The position numbers were made by a program, and so were the translations under genes. This document shows positions 9,154 through 18,796 of a stretch of DNA of 64,000 bases, piece after piece. The notes beneath the pieces were generated by a model, which was not told where the DNA came from, did no database searches, and was given only the letters and a program-made list of their open reading frames with translations. This DNA comes from Hyphomicrobiales bacterium (lineage in GTDB: Bacteria > Pseudomonadota > Alphaproteobacteria > Rhizobiales > Rhizobiaceae): the NCBI GenBank assembly GCA_900472925.1, contig UCJU01000005.1, positions 1-64,000 on the forward strand, written 5' to 3'. Each line of letters starts with the position of its first letter. Positions within the stretch are counted from its first letter, which is position 1.

Positions 9154-9978
9154 TCATTCATCGGCAGAACGGATCATTTTAGGCGTTATACCAAACCTTT
9201 TTCGAAAAGAATCGGAAAAATGTGACGGCGTTTTGAAGCCGCATTCCAGCGCTATATGTGAAATGGGCACGTCTGTCGTCTGCAAAAGGGTAAGGCCTTT
9301 CTCAAGACGGGTGTTCAGCAGGATTTGCGCGAAACCGGGCCCTGATTTTGCAAGCCATCGGCGAAAGCTTGCCTCGCTCATGGCAAAGTGCCCGGCAACC
9401 TCCGTCACCCGCCACGGATGGCTGAGGTCTGGTTCGATCAGACGCCGCACCTTTCCCCATGGTTGCTCCTCACCCCGCTTTGGAAGTTGCACCCCCTTTT
9501 GTCGAAGCCAGATCAGGGGTTCGAGGAGCCGATGCTGTCTGATTGCCGGTGGCAGGCCTTCCCTACCGAGTGTTTCCTTGATGAGATCGAGAATTTCAGA
9601 CGGCCGGTGCGATGCGGCTCGCAACACCTGAATGCCCGCGGAGACATTGCGTGGTGCCTGTTCAGCAAAAACCATATCGACCAGATCATGGGTAAAGCAC
9701 ACACCATCTGCCCGGTAACCGGCATTCAGGATCGGGCGATTTTCCATTGTCACCACAGAGCCCGGCGGAAAAATCATCACGTCTCCCGCCTCGCCGATCA
9801 CCTCCCCATTTGTGGGGCAGATCACCCGTTTTGATCCAGTCTGGATGAAAAACAGGAAGGTCAGCGTGAAATACAGGTCCGTAAACGTCGCCGCTGTTGC
9901 CTGGGTGACAGAGAGAATGGAAACCCCGGAATCCGGAATTTCAGTGTTTCCGCGTCGATCCTCATTTCGATGTTTCAC
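9154..9978 (-). CDS. AraC-family transcriptional regulator
   Basis: A 274-residue protein with an N-terminal cupin-like sensor half (GEAGDVMIFPPGSVVTMENRP) and a C-terminal double HTH of the AraC type: VTEVAGHFAMSEASFRRWL, and DVPISHIALECGFKTPSHFSDSFRKRFGI split across the second helix-turn-helix. The start at 9978 is a GTG with only a modest upstream AG-rich stretch. The gene lies upstream of the PEBP-like gene on the same strand with a gap of about 100 bases and may or may not control it. Confidence 0.85.
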   Translation of the reverse strand: MKHRNEDRRGNTEIPDSGVSILSVTQATAATFTDLYFTLTFLFFIQTGSKRVICPTNGEVIGEAGDVMIFPPGSVVTMENRPILNAGYRADGVCFTHDLVDMVFAEQAPRNVSAGIQVLRAASHRPSEILDLIKETLGREGLPPAIRQHRLLEPLIWLRQKGVQLPKRGEEQPWGKVRRLIEPDLSHPWRVTEVAGHFAMSEASFRRWLAKSGPGFAQILLNTRLEKGLTLLQTTDVPISHIALECGFKTPSHFSDSFRKRFGITPKMIRSADE

Positions 9979-10360
9979 TCAAATTCGACCCTTGGGAAGG
10001 AAATCGGTGCTCGCCGGGCAAGTGGTTAGGTAGCACGACCTACATCCGCTCAATATTTATAGATGAATTCCGCACCGGCGCAAATTCAGGAACTCGACAC
10101 CTACGGAGGTGAGGATTTGGCGAAAAGACCGTTTGAAGCCATCTGTATGAGTCTACGATCTGGCACTACTTCGTAGATTCTGGCAAGTAAGGCTTGAGAC
10201 GATTGTGGCTCTGTCGAGACTTCCAAGCGTAAATTGATCTCACAGTTTTTCCCTAGCCGGCTGCTTTCTTTACTGACGATCAATTTCACTCCGAGGGGCA
10301 GTTGACGGGTTTTCAGGCTCCTCCCGCAAACAGAATGCAGTTATGATGTGAACTTGCCGC
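9979..10360. other. Intergenic region, no clear gene
   Basis: About 380 bases upstream of the AraC gene. A 62-codon minus-strand frame at 10101-10289 (starting GTG, containing SSQALLARIYEVVPDRRLI) has no good ribosome site and no family I recognise. I treat it as unproven. Confidence 0.4.
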
Positions 10361-10738
10361 CTATGATGGCAGGCGGCTAGCGATGATACTTGAATCCAGC
10401 GCTTCATAACCTTTGAGATCGATCAGGTCGTAGAGTTGCGCGCGGGTCTGCATGTTCTCGATAAGGCCTGCGGTTGTGCCATGTTCAGCAAGCTCGCGGT
10501 ACAAAATTTCCTGCGCTCGAATGGCGATCCGGAGAGAGGAAACCGGCCATATGACCATTTTGTAGTTCTCGTTGTAGTATCCAAGGACGGACAATCCAGA
10601 TGCAACTTGTGTCCGCAGCATTTCGAAGCGCTCGTCATAGATCGCGTCGACAGAGGACCTCACGAGATAGTAAGTCACACCCGCGAATGCGATCATCAGG
10701 CCGCAGCTCAAAACGAAAATTTGGCGCCATATTCCCAG
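10361..10738 (-). pseudogene. Chemoreceptor-like N-terminal fragment
   Basis: About 115 residues starting with a membrane helix (VLSCGLMIAFAGVTYYLV) followed by VDAIYDERFEMLRTQVASG, which resembles the first helix and periplasmic start of methyl-accepting chemotaxis or sensor proteins. No HAMP or signalling domain follows; the frame ends with SSIIASRLPS. No ATG precedes the membrane helix, only TTG or CTG after an in-frame TAG. I read it as a decayed 5' remnant, possibly joined to unrelated sequence after residue 40. The family assignment is weak. Confidence 0.35.
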
Positions 10739-11045
10739 GTCAGCTATCAGAGCGGCCTGCTAAGGCCGCTGTCTTCGCGCCGTCAAAACCGCTGGCACAA
10801 AAGATGTCATAGCTGTTTAAAGAAACACATAAAATTGCGCAATGTCATCTAATAGTGAAAGTATCGAATGAGGTGATTTATCTATTTTCAGCCGTCATGA
10901 TAGGGCACGTTTTGCATTTGGGTCTAGCAGTACAAGTCAACATAATGATTCTTGCTGGTTCAAGGTAATGGTCGGTAGACGCAAATCAGACCCGAGTTCA
11001 TCTATCGAAACATGACCGTCTGTACCGTTATGCCCCCCGGACTTC
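10739..11045. other. Intergenic region downstream of the Liv operon
   Basis: No coding signal. It contains a 7-bp hairpin, GCGGCCT/AGGCCGC, around 10751-10768, without a T tail. Confidence 0.4.
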
Positions 11046-11759
11046 TCATGCCGCGGACCCTAAATAAATCTCCATCAGACGAGTATTATCCAACAATTCT
11101 TTCGCAGGTCCTTGTAAAATGACGTCGCCAAGTTCCATCACGCAGCCGTGGTCGGCGACATGAAGGGCTGCCCGAGCATTCTGTTCGACGAGGAGAATAG
11201 AGATGCCCGATGACTTTAACTCGCTGACAATCCGGAAAATGTCCTGAACGATGAGAGGAGCCAATCCCAGACTTGGCTCATCGAGCATCAATAGCTTTGG
11301 TGCTGCCATCAGTGCTCTACCCATGGCGAGCATCTGCCTCTCGCCGCCCGAAAGCGTACCCGCCTCCTGATGGCGGCGTTCCAATAACTTGGGGAAACGC
11401 CCATACATCTCGTCAAGGGACGACGATGACGAAGCGCGGTTGCGTCGGTAGCATCCAAGCACCAGATTGTCTTCAACGCTCATGCTGGAAAACAAATCGC
11501 GTTTTTCCGATACCAGCGACATGCCCATTCCAACACGCTCATGAACCGAGGCGCGAGTGATATCTTCGCCTTGGAACAGAATCGTTCCCGTAGAGGGCAA
11601 AAGGCCCATCAATGCGCCAAGGAAGGTCGTTTTACCGGCCCCATTGGCGCCAATTAATGTCACGACGCCAGCAGGCGGGATTACCATCGAAACGTTGGAA
11701 ACAGCCTTCCTGCTGTGATAGCCGGCACAGATGTTTGTAGCAGATAGAACCGGCGTCAT
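11046..11759 (-). CDS. livF: Branched-chain amino acid-type ABC transporter ATP-binding protein LivF
   Basis: A single-domain ATPase of 237 residues, the usual LivF length. Walker A is GANGAGKTT, the signature is LSGGERQMLAMGRAL and Walker B is LLMLDEPSLGL, with the LivF-typical LAPLIVQDIF after it. It energises import of branched-chain amino acids or related amides together with the fused LivM-LivG. Its ATG overlaps the upstream gene's stop (ATGA, 11756-11759). It is the last gene of the operon livK(remnant)-livH-livMG-livF. Substrate assignment within the HAAT family is not possible from sequence. Confidence 0.88.
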   Translation of the reverse strand: MTPVLSATNICAGYHSRKAVSNVSMVIPPAGVVTLIGANGAGKTTFLGALMGLLPSTGTILFQGEDITRASVHERVGMGMSLVSEKRDLFSSMSVEDNLVLGCYRRNRASSSSSLDEMYGRFPKLLERRHQEAGTLSGGERQMLAMGRALMAAPKLLMLDEPSLGLAPLIVQDIFRIVSELKSSGISILLVEQNARAALHVADHGCVMELGDVILQGPAKELLDNTRLMEIYLGSAA

Positions 11760-13525
11760 GCTGCACCCCCTAGATAGGCGGTTTGTACGACTAGATTGCT
11801 GCGGATCTCGCTCGGCGTGCCTTCCGCAATCAGTGTGCCAAAGTTAAGGACAACGATGCGGTCGGTCAATTTCATGACGAAATCCATGTCGTGTTCGACC
11901 AGCAAGATGCCCATTCCTTGGGAGCGCAGCGTCTTCAAAAGAGCTGCCAACTGGTCCTTTTCAAAACGACGCAGCCCGGCCGCAGGCTCGTCGAGAAGAA
12001 GTAGCCTCGGTGCGAGACACAGCGCTCGGGCAATCTCGACAATTCGCGATGTCCCGAGAGAAAGTTCGCAGGCAAGCATTGAGGCCTTGTCCGTGAGACC
12101 GACGAGTTCTAGTTTATGAGCCGCTTCTGCAAACAATAAACGCTCTTCCGCCCGATCGAGCCGTAGCATGGCCCGGAGGAAGCCAGCGTGGCCACGAAGA
12201 TGCGTTCCAAGCGCGATGTTTTCTATCACGGTCATGTCCGGCACGAGCTTGACATGCTGGAAGGTACGAGCAACCTGGAGGTCGGCGATTGCCCGTGCCG
12301 GCAGCCCGTCGACCTTCTCGCCGCCGATCCAGACCTCGCCGGCACTGAGCCGCGTCACACCCGTCAGCAGATTGAAAGTAGTGCTCTTGCCTGCCCCGTT
12401 CGGACCTAGAAGTGTCACGATCTCACTCCGGTTCACCGAAAGACTGACGCCACTAACGGCAAGCAGACCGCCGAACCGCTTTTCCACTTCGACGACGCGC
12501 AGAAGTTCGATGCCTTTCGCCGTAGACGTTGGTAGCGGCATGGGCGAAGCCTTGCCGAAGTCGAAAACCTCCCTCCCTGCTTTGGCGAATTTACGAGCGA
12601 GCAACGGCCAGAGGCCCTGTCGGGCGTATTCGAGGATGAGAAACAGTAACAAGCCGAAGACGATGATTTCGTAATTACCGCCATGCCCGAAGACGATTGG
12701 AAGGATATCTTGCAACTGATCTCTAAGGATCACTACCACACCGGCTCCGAGGATAGCCCCATAGACATGCCCCGCACCGCCGAGCACGGCCATAAGCAGG
12801 TACTCAATGCCGGCATTAAGACCAAAGGCGGTCGGCGTAACAGCGCGCTGAATGTGGGCGGCCAGCCAGCCCGAGAGACCTGCGAGCAGCGCCGCATAAA
12901 CGAAAACGGCTAGCTTCATACGCTCGGTGTGAATGCCGAACGCTTCCGCCGCCGTCTTTCCGCTTCGGAGCGCGCGGATCGCCCGACCTGTGCGGGAATG
13001 GAGAAGGTTCTGAGTTACCGTGACTGCAATAACGACGATGATCCAAACAACCGGGTAAACCTGCCGAGCATCAAGGAGTGGTGTACCGAACACCGAAAGG
13101 GGCGGGATACCAGCAATGCCGTTAAAGCCGCCGATCCATTCGACATTGCCGAATAGATAAAAAATTGCCATGCCCCAAGCGATCGTGCCGAGCGGCAAAT
13201 AGTGACCGGAAAGGCGTACGGTAATCAGGCCGATCAGCACGGCGGCAAGACCCGTGACGGCCAGAGCGAGCGGAAGCGTCAGCCACGGCGACAGGCCATA
13301 CTGTGTGGAAAGTAACCCGGTCGTGTAGGCACCGAAGCCCACAAAAGCTGCCTGACCAAAGGACGTCATGCCGCCGACGCCAGTGAGGATTACCAGTCCC
13401 AGCGACACGAGGCTCGCCAACCCGATCAGGTTAAGCAACGAGACCCAGAATATCGGCATGCCAGGCACGTAGGCGACAAGCAGAAGGGCAAGTGCAATAC
13501 CGGCTGGCGCGAAACGCAAAGGCAT
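11756..13525 (-). CDS. Fused LivM permease - LivG ATPase
   Basis: A 589-residue two-domain protein. Residues 1-310 are a LivM-type permease with many hydrophobic helices (GVGGMTSFGQAAFVGFGAY, the family loop GRAIRALRSGKTAAEAFGI). Residues 340-589 are a LivG-type ATPase with Walker A GPNGAGKST, signature LSLGTSRIVEIARAL, Walker B RLLLLDEPAAGL and the C-terminal LivG tail. The family normally uses two proteins, but fused forms are known in alpha-proteobacteria. The start at 13525 lies three bases after the livH stop and has GAGGAA just upstream. It pairs with LivH to form the transmembrane channel. Confidence 0.9.
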   Translation of the reverse strand: MPLRFAPAGIALALLLVAYVPGMPIFWVSLLNLIGLASLVSLGLVILTGVGGMTSFGQAAFVGFGAYTTGLLSTQYGLSPWLTLPLALAVTGLAAVLIGLITVRLSGHYLPLGTIAWGMAIFYLFGNVEWIGGFNGIAGIPPLSVFGTPLLDARQVYPVVWIIVVIAVTVTQNLLHSRTGRAIRALRSGKTAAEAFGIHTERMKLAVFVYAALLAGLSGWLAAHIQRAVTPTAFGLNAGIEYLLMAVLGGAGHVYGAILGAGVVVILRDQLQDILPIVFGHGGNYEIIVFGLLLFLILEYARQGLWPLLARKFAKAGREVFDFGKASPMPLPTSTAKGIELLRVVEVEKRFGGLLAVSGVSLSVNRSEIVTLLGPNGAGKSTTFNLLTGVTRLSAGEVWIGGEKVDGLPARAIADLQVARTFQHVKLVPDMTVIENIALGTHLRGHAGFLRAMLRLDRAEERLLFAEAAHKLELVGLTDKASMLACELSLGTSRIVEIARALCLAPRLLLLDEPAAGLRRFEKDQLAALLKTLRSQGMGILLVEHDMDFVMKLTDRIVVLNFGTLIAEGTPSEIRSNLVVQTAYLGGAA

Positions 13526-13528
13526 GTC

Positions 13529-14548
13529 CTATTCCTCTTCCGGGTGAGGTTTGAAGATTGAACGCCAGACGAGAACTGGAATGATCAGGCTAAATACGAT
13601 GACTTCTTTGTAAGCGCTGGCCCAGAATGACGAGAAGGCCTCAGCGACACCGATTACAAGGGCACCGACTACGGCGATCGGATAACTTGCGAAACCGCCG
13701 ATGATCGCGGCGATGAAGCCCTTCAAACCGATCAGGAAGCCGCTGTCGTAATATATCGTCGTAATCGGTGAGATCAGGATGCCGATCGACGCTGCCATGA
13801 GGAAAGCTTTCGTTCCCGCCTCGGTCGGCGAAATGCCGACAAGCCCGGCTCCCCGGCTGTTGACCGCAGCAGCTCGCAATGCCTTGCCCTCCAGGCTGCG
13901 GTTGAAGAACGCATACAACATCAGCAGGATGACGACTGTCAGGAGGAGAACGAGGACACTTTGTCCGGAGATCGTCAGCGGACCCACCTCATAGCTTCCA
14001 TCCAGCATCGCCGCCGTGCGATAGCCCTCGGCGCCGAAGAACAGCAAGCCGAATCCGGTCATCATCCAGTGCACTCCAACCGACACGATCAACAGATTGA
14101 GTATGGAACTTTCAGCCATGGACTTAAAGAAAATGGCGTAGATGAAGGGTCCCATTGGAACGACGATGGCAAGCGTCAGCATAAAACGTGCGAGCCCGCC
14201 GAGGGCACCTACTCCCAACTGGCACAGTAGCAACACACAAAGCGGCAAGAGTAGATAACTGCAGACGATCGATGCGATCCGTCGCCCGTGGATCGGTCGG
14301 TGAAGGCGCATAAACTCGCGCAGGCCGGCCGCAAAACCAAGACCCAGGAGCATCCATACCGACCCGGGAGTTTCGCCTCGTTCGAGGGCGGAGAGGGTCA
14401 ATCCGGCATAGGCGACAAAATCGCCCTGTGCGATGAAGATGATCCGGGTGACCGAAAAGAGGAGTACAAAGGCGACCGCTAGCAACGCATAAACCGCACC
14501 GCTCAACATACCGTCCTGAAAAAGAAAAAGAAGGATCGTGCTGTCCAT
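13529..14548 (-). CDS. livH: Branched-chain amino acid-type ABC permease LivH
   Basis: A 339-residue inner-membrane permease. LivH hallmarks are visible: GAVYALLAVAFVLLFSVTRIIFIAQGDF near the N-terminus and the loop LEGKALRAAAVNSRGAGLVGI around residue 220, which contacts the ATPases. It is somewhat longer than the common 290-300 residues because of an insert near residues 70-110 (GLREFMRLHRPIHGRR). It sits between the binding-protein remnant and livMG. Confidence 0.87.
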   Translation of the reverse strand: MDSTILLFLFQDGMLSGAVYALLAVAFVLLFSVTRIIFIAQGDFVAYAGLTLSALERGETPGSVWMLLGLGFAAGLREFMRLHRPIHGRRIASIVCSYLLLPLCVLLLCQLGVGALGGLARFMLTLAIVVPMGPFIYAIFFKSMAESSILNLLIVSVGVHWMMTGFGLLFFGAEGYRTAAMLDGSYEVGPLTISGQSVLVLLLTVVILLMLYAFFNRSLEGKALRAAAVNSRGAGLVGISPTEAGTKAFLMAASIGILISPITTIYYDSGFLIGLKGFIAAIIGGFASYPIAVVGALVIGVAEAFSSFWASAYKEVIVFSLIIPVLVWRSIFKPHPEEE

Positions 14549-14621
14549 TACAACCGCATTTCTCTAAGGATAATCGAGGGCATGCCGCACCCCGTTGGAG
14601 CGGCCTGCCAGCCTTGGGATG

Positions 14622-15320
14622 CTATTTCATTGGCAGATATCTGAACTCGCCATTGGTTACGGTGATCAGCACACGACTGCGCTCGTCGTGTCCAAAGTGG
14701 TCAGTCGGACTCGTATTGTAGACGCCATTGACAGAAACCACGTTCTTCTGGTTTTCGAGGCCATCACGCAAAGCGGTGCGAAACTCTTGCGTGCCTGGCG
14801 CACCCTTCTTGAGCGCCCCTGGAATGGCAGCGGCGACCAGCTGGCCCGCATCGTACATCATTCCGCCGAACGCTGACACCGAACCCTTGCCATTCTCCGT
14901 TTCGTACTTCTTAGTATATTGCACGCCGGTTGCTTTGGAGGGATGGTCATCTGGCAATTGCTCGGCGACAACCACAGGACCGACCGGCAGGACGCTACCC
15001 TCGACGGCTTTGCCACCGACACGGATATAATCACCGTCAAAGCTGAAGGCAGGCGGCTCCTGATAGGTTTGCGGCGTAGACGACAGATCAGCGGCAGTTG
15101 CCTGTGCGGCCAAGCCGAGGCTAGCGATCGACACTGCTATCCGGAGGTTAACCTTGGAAAACAGGGGATCTCCATACCGGAGCCGGTCTTGGGCCAGCTC
15201 CCCGCACATTACAGAGAACCAGTTCAAGGTTCCCATCCTTGACAGTATTGTTCGGACGCAGCCTATTCTGCCTGCTTTGATTACGGGAACATTACGCACC
15301 ACCGAATCTGCCCTTATCAC
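14622..15320 (-). pseudogene. Chimeric, truncated branched-chain amino acid-binding protein (LivK type)
   Basis: Residues about 98-232 match the C-terminal part of Leu/Ile/Val-type binding proteins (GGKAVEGSVLPVGPVVVAEQ, FGGMMYDAGQLVAAAIPG, DHFGHDERSRVLITVTNGEF). The first lobe, roughly 200 residues, is missing. In front of it is a signal peptide and short mature start (IAVSIASLGLAAQATAADL, then QEPPAFSFDG) that looks like the beginning of a rhizobial outer-membrane beta-barrel protein of the Omp25 type. The junction is near 15030. No start with a clear ribosome site precedes the signal peptide; the ATG at 15209 is possible. A binding protein lacking a lobe should not work, so the Liv operon probably lacks its own receptor. 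Confidence 0.6.
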
Positions 15321-15660
15321 GTTCCTTCCACGTCGGCTTATTCGTGCACGCCACGCGTTGATTATGGCGCTTCCACGACAGATGGTTCGATCCCTTCGGA
15401 CTGCGCCCGTTGGTGCTTCAAGGGCTGACGTCTCTTCGGGCTTGTCGCAAACATTTTCGGAGCGCGATTATCTCCTGTGCAAACTCATTTTTAATCGTTT
15501 GTTAACCTTTTGCATGTCCTGAATGTCGTCGCTTGTCAGTTTCATGATGTGTACAACAACACGCGTCAAACTTGGCTGCACACATTGCGCATTGATCTTG
15601 GCGATTTCGGTTGCGCGTTAATGACCAGAATATGTCAATATTGTCATAGCACCATCGATT
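15321..15660. other. Intergenic region, no gene seen
   Basis: 340 bases upstream of the binding-protein remnant and downstream of the TyrA-like gene. The missing first lobe of the binding protein is not here in any frame. Confidence 0.45.
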
Positions 15661-16404
15661 TCAATCTCCCCCTTTCTCCAGCTCGTACTTAAGAGCTTCT
15701 GCAAGATCGAAGAAGCGCCGCCGCACATCAACTGCATGTGGGTTGTCCCTTTCAATTGCTCTGAAAACCTCTGGAGCATCGTAACGAACCATCTCTGTAG
15801 CATCTATCATCAGGTCAAAACTTGGAGTTGTCAGGTCCGAGGGAGAGGGACAAAGGTTTGCAATTACCTTCGCTATCAGATGGGTAATACCCTGAGAGAG
15901 CGCCATCTCACGGTCATGCCGATCTGGTGTGGTTGAAATAACCTTCAAAGATTTGCTTTTAAGCCACCGTTTTACTAACGGCAGACGTCTGCCCCTTATG
16001 GGGCACAAGACAATCTTAAGGCCCTCGAGACCGCCCTTTGCGCTCTGCGGACCAAACAGCGGATGCGTACAGATAAGATCAACGTACGCAGGCAGAACAT
16101 CAGATAAGATTTGCGCGGGACGTATTTTAACTGAGCCGACGTCCAAGACGAGGGCACCAGGGCGAACGATAGAAGCGATCTTCACCGCAACCTCTCCGAT
16201 CGCTTGTACTGGGGCTGCAATGACCACAATGTCACATCTGGCAGCTTCCTCAAGCTCAACTTTGGGCAAGATATGGCGATCATCTAATGCGGGGTCGTGA
16301 ACCAGAACATCGAAATCATAGCACAGATGAGGATAAATCAGCTTGCCGAAAGCTCCATACCCAATCAGTCCAAGAGTTAATTTTGCACACATATGTTGGT
16401 CCAT
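15661..16404 (-). CDS. Prephenate/arogenate dehydrogenase family protein
   Basis: A 247-residue NAD(P)-dependent dehydrogenase of the TyrA type. It has the N-terminal dinucleotide fold (LGLIGYGAFGKLIYPHL, GxGxxG), the family segment VLDVGSVKIRPAQIL and the substrate-side motif CTHPLFGPQSAKGG. It is expected to oxidise prephenate or arogenate toward tyrosine. It is shorter than bifunctional forms and has no ACT domain, resembling plant-like arogenate dehydrogenases. Neither ATG (16404 or 16392) has a strong ribosome site. The gene stands alone. Confidence 0.78.
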   Translation of the reverse strand: MDQHMCAKLTLGLIGYGAFGKLIYPHLCYDFDVLVHDPALDDRHILPKVELEEAARCDIVVIAAPVQAIGEVAVKIASIVRPGALVLDVGSVKIRPAQILSDVLPAYVDLICTHPLFGPQSAKGGLEGLKIVLCPIRGRRLPLVKRWLKSKSLKVISTTPDRHDREMALSQGITHLIAKVIANLCPSPSDLTTPSFDLMIDATEMVRYDAPEVFRAIERDNPHAVDVRRRFFDLAEALKYELEKGGD

Positions 16405-17580
16405 AACTATTTTAGGGAAAAGAGGCAGTTACAATTCGCGTGCACCCACTTCGAAGGACATGCTTCTAGCCTCCATACGAATGTGCCCAGTGTGTCGAAT
16501 GGAGTGCCGCGGACAATAGCCACAAGCTTTTTTCCTCATCCATCTATCGGCACAGCGCAATTTTGTCACCAACCAGGCCATTTCAAATTGGAGATTTCTC
16601 AGAGGCGAAACTCCTCCATGGACGACGCCGATGCCGGGTAGTTGATCTTACGCCGCTGGCGACTTCGAAGCCTAATCATTCAACTGTTGCCAGACCTTGC
16701 GAACGCCATAAACGCGGGAGTTTTGCTCAAAAACGTCACCTACTCGAGCTTCAGGCTGATATCGCTAAGAGGCAAGCGATCCACGTCCATGCGTTTTGCA
16801 ATCTTCGCGTAACAGGTTGGTGGGGCAATGCGACAAAGCTTCATCAACTCATTTACACTCTCGAAAACAACCGGACGATGTGCACATTAAGCGGTGGCCA
16901 TCTACTTGTCCGAGCGGCCTGTCGGGCACCATGCCGGATTTTGATGTAGGTCAGTTTTGAAATTTTCGCTGCGATGACCACTCTCGGTCTCACAGCATCG
17001 CAGTGGATTTGTTGCCAGTTTCCCAAACTCACCGCTTGTCAGTCTCTAGCAGGTCAAATCCCAGCAGCGCTCGATACGGTTAGAAACGGGATGGCGAGTA
17101 TCAAAGGGCCGGCACTTCACAAAATCGCTTTTGACGATTTTATGAAGTAGGTAAATTCACTTTTCGCCTCTCGACGTGCGCGTATGATCTGCGCAGGTGA
17201 GGACAACATATGACACTTTCAATCGCACAGCGGCCCGGCTTGTCTCTGTCGCCGTCAGCGACATCAGTGACGACATTGAGCGTCTTGGACTTCGCAGAAT
17301 AGTTATTCCCGGTTTCAGATGCTCGATCGGCAAGCGCAAGAGGATGGTCCGACAGGCATTCACCGTAAAAAAAGCGCTCCCAAACGCCCTTCATAGATAG
17401 CGTCGGAGCGCCTCACCCACCATGGCGAGGTCAGCGAGAGTGACCATCGCCTTGAAGACAATCGAACCTGCGATTCAAAGTTTAAGTCGCCAGCTGCGTT
17501 CTTGACCAATGAAAGCGGGAGTGATGATTTGTATTTAACCAATTCAAAATTTCCGGCTTTTAGCACTCGACCTTACGAAG
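16405..17580. other. Long region without a recognisable gene
   Basis: Nearly 1.2 kb in which no frame gives a protein I recognise and no long frame has a ribosome site. A 13-bp inverted repeat with one mismatch (CTTCACAAAATCG at 17115-17127 against 17135-17147) is the only clear structure. Minus-strand pieces around 17140-17566 include TLADLAMVGEALRR, broken by a stop, which suggests decayed coding sequence of unknown origin. Confidence 0.4.
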
Positions 17581-18762
17581 TTAGCGTTTGTGGATCAATA
17601 TTGACTGCAGTTCATTTACGTCTGTCACGCCCAAAAGCCCCATGTTCCGATGCAGCTCATCTGAGAGAATGCTTGCAGCCTTTGCCACACCGGCTTGTCC
17701 ACCAACCGCTGCTGCGTAGAGAAACGGTCTGCCGACGAAAACGAAGTTCGCGCCCAGCGCCAGTGCCTTGATGATGTCCGTGCCTCTGCGAAATCCTCCA
17801 TCGATCATGACGGCTGCTTCAGAACCCACCTTATCCACTATTGCGGGAAGTGCTTTCAGTGGGGCGATTGCACCATCCAATTGCCTGCCGCCATGGTTGG
17901 AGACGATGATGCCGTCTGCTCCGTGCTGTACGGCAATCGCCGCATCTTCGGGATGAAGAATTCCCTTCACGAGCAGATTTCCGGTCCACCTTTTCCTGAT
18001 CTGGGTAAAATGATCCCAGCTCAAGTGATCCTTCTTTCCAAAGTCACGCATTACGTTGGACGCGATAATCGGCGCACCCCGCGTGGCATAAGAGTTCTCG
18101 AAATGGGGGATACCGTGGTTAAGGATCGTGCGTGCGAAGGTACCGATGGTCCAGGTCGGGTGGCTCAATCCCTGCCAGGCAAGGCGTGCGCTTGGTCGTA
18201 GCGGCGTCGAGAAGCCTGCGCGAATATTGTTCTCCCGGTTGGCCAGGACTGCAGTATCGACCGTCAGAACCAGAGTTTTGTATCCTGCCGAGGCCACACG
18301 ATCGATCAGCCCGTCTATCCGATCCGGCTCACCCGGCAGATAGGCTTGAAACCAGGATCGTGGTGCAGCCTCGACGATCTCCTCAAGAGGGATCAGGGAC
18401 GAACCACTCATGATCATGGGAATGCCAGCATCCTGTGCTGCTTTTGCCAGCACGAGATCGCCGCGATAGGCCATCAAAGCGCTGATGCCCATGGGCGCTA
18501 TTCCAAAGGGTGCGCTCCATTCCTCACCGAATAGAGTGGTCCGTGTCGATCGGGAGGACGTGTTTATGAGGACACGGGGTCGGAAGCTGATGTCCCCGAA
18601 TGCTTCCGCATTCATTTGAAGTGACGCATTCGTCTCGCTTCCCCCGGCAATATACCCGAAAAGTGGTTTTGGCAGGTGCCGCTTCGCCGAAACCTCGAAG
18701 TCTTCAAGAGACAGGGCGCCGCGCAAACGGTGCCTCGCTAGATATGAAACAGCGGGAAACAT
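17581..18762 (-). CDS. FMN-dependent alpha-hydroxy acid oxidase/dehydrogenase (LldD-like)
   Basis: A 393-residue member of the L-lactate dehydrogenase/glycolate oxidase family, normal length. Seen motifs are APFGIAPMGISALMAYRGD (FMN site), LVLTVDTAV, LLVKGILHPEDA (FMN-binding Lys) and the active-site block SNHGGRQLDG with catalytic His and Arg, followed by IDGGFRRGTDIIKALALGA. It oxidises an L-2-hydroxy acid to the 2-oxo acid at the inner membrane. GAGGG lies upstream of the ATG. It follows tctA on the same strand, but a strong terminator hairpin at 18797-18819 separates them, so it may be only partly co-transcribed. The neighbouring transporter suggests that its substrate is an imported hydroxy-carboxylate. 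Confidence 0.88.
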   Translation of the reverse strand: MFPAVSYLARHRLRGALSLEDFEVSAKRHLPKPLFGYIAGGSETNASLQMNAEAFGDISFRPRVLINTSSRSTRTTLFGEEWSAPFGIAPMGISALMAYRGDLVLAKAAQDAGIPMIMSGSSLIPLEEIVEAAPRSWFQAYLPGEPDRIDGLIDRVASAGYKTLVLTVDTAVLANRENNIRAGFSTPLRPSARLAWQGLSHPTWTIGTFARTILNHGIPHFENSYATRGAPIIASNVMRDFGKKDHLSWDHFTQIRKRWTGNLLVKGILHPEDAAIAVQHGADGIIVSNHGGRQLDGAIAPLKALPAIVDKVGSEAAVMIDGGFRRGTDIIKALALGANFVFVGRPFLYAAAVGGQAGVAKAASILSDELHRNMGLLGVTDVNELQSILIHKR

Positions 18763-18796
18763 GATGTCAGCCCTCGTTATGATTCAGACAGAGGTG

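Noticed and set aside
10101-10289. 62-codon minus-strand frame
   Set aside because: GTG start without a proper ribosome site and no family recognised.
17115-17147. 13-bp inverted repeat as a terminator
   Set aside because: It has one mismatch and no T tail, and no gene ends nearby on either strand.
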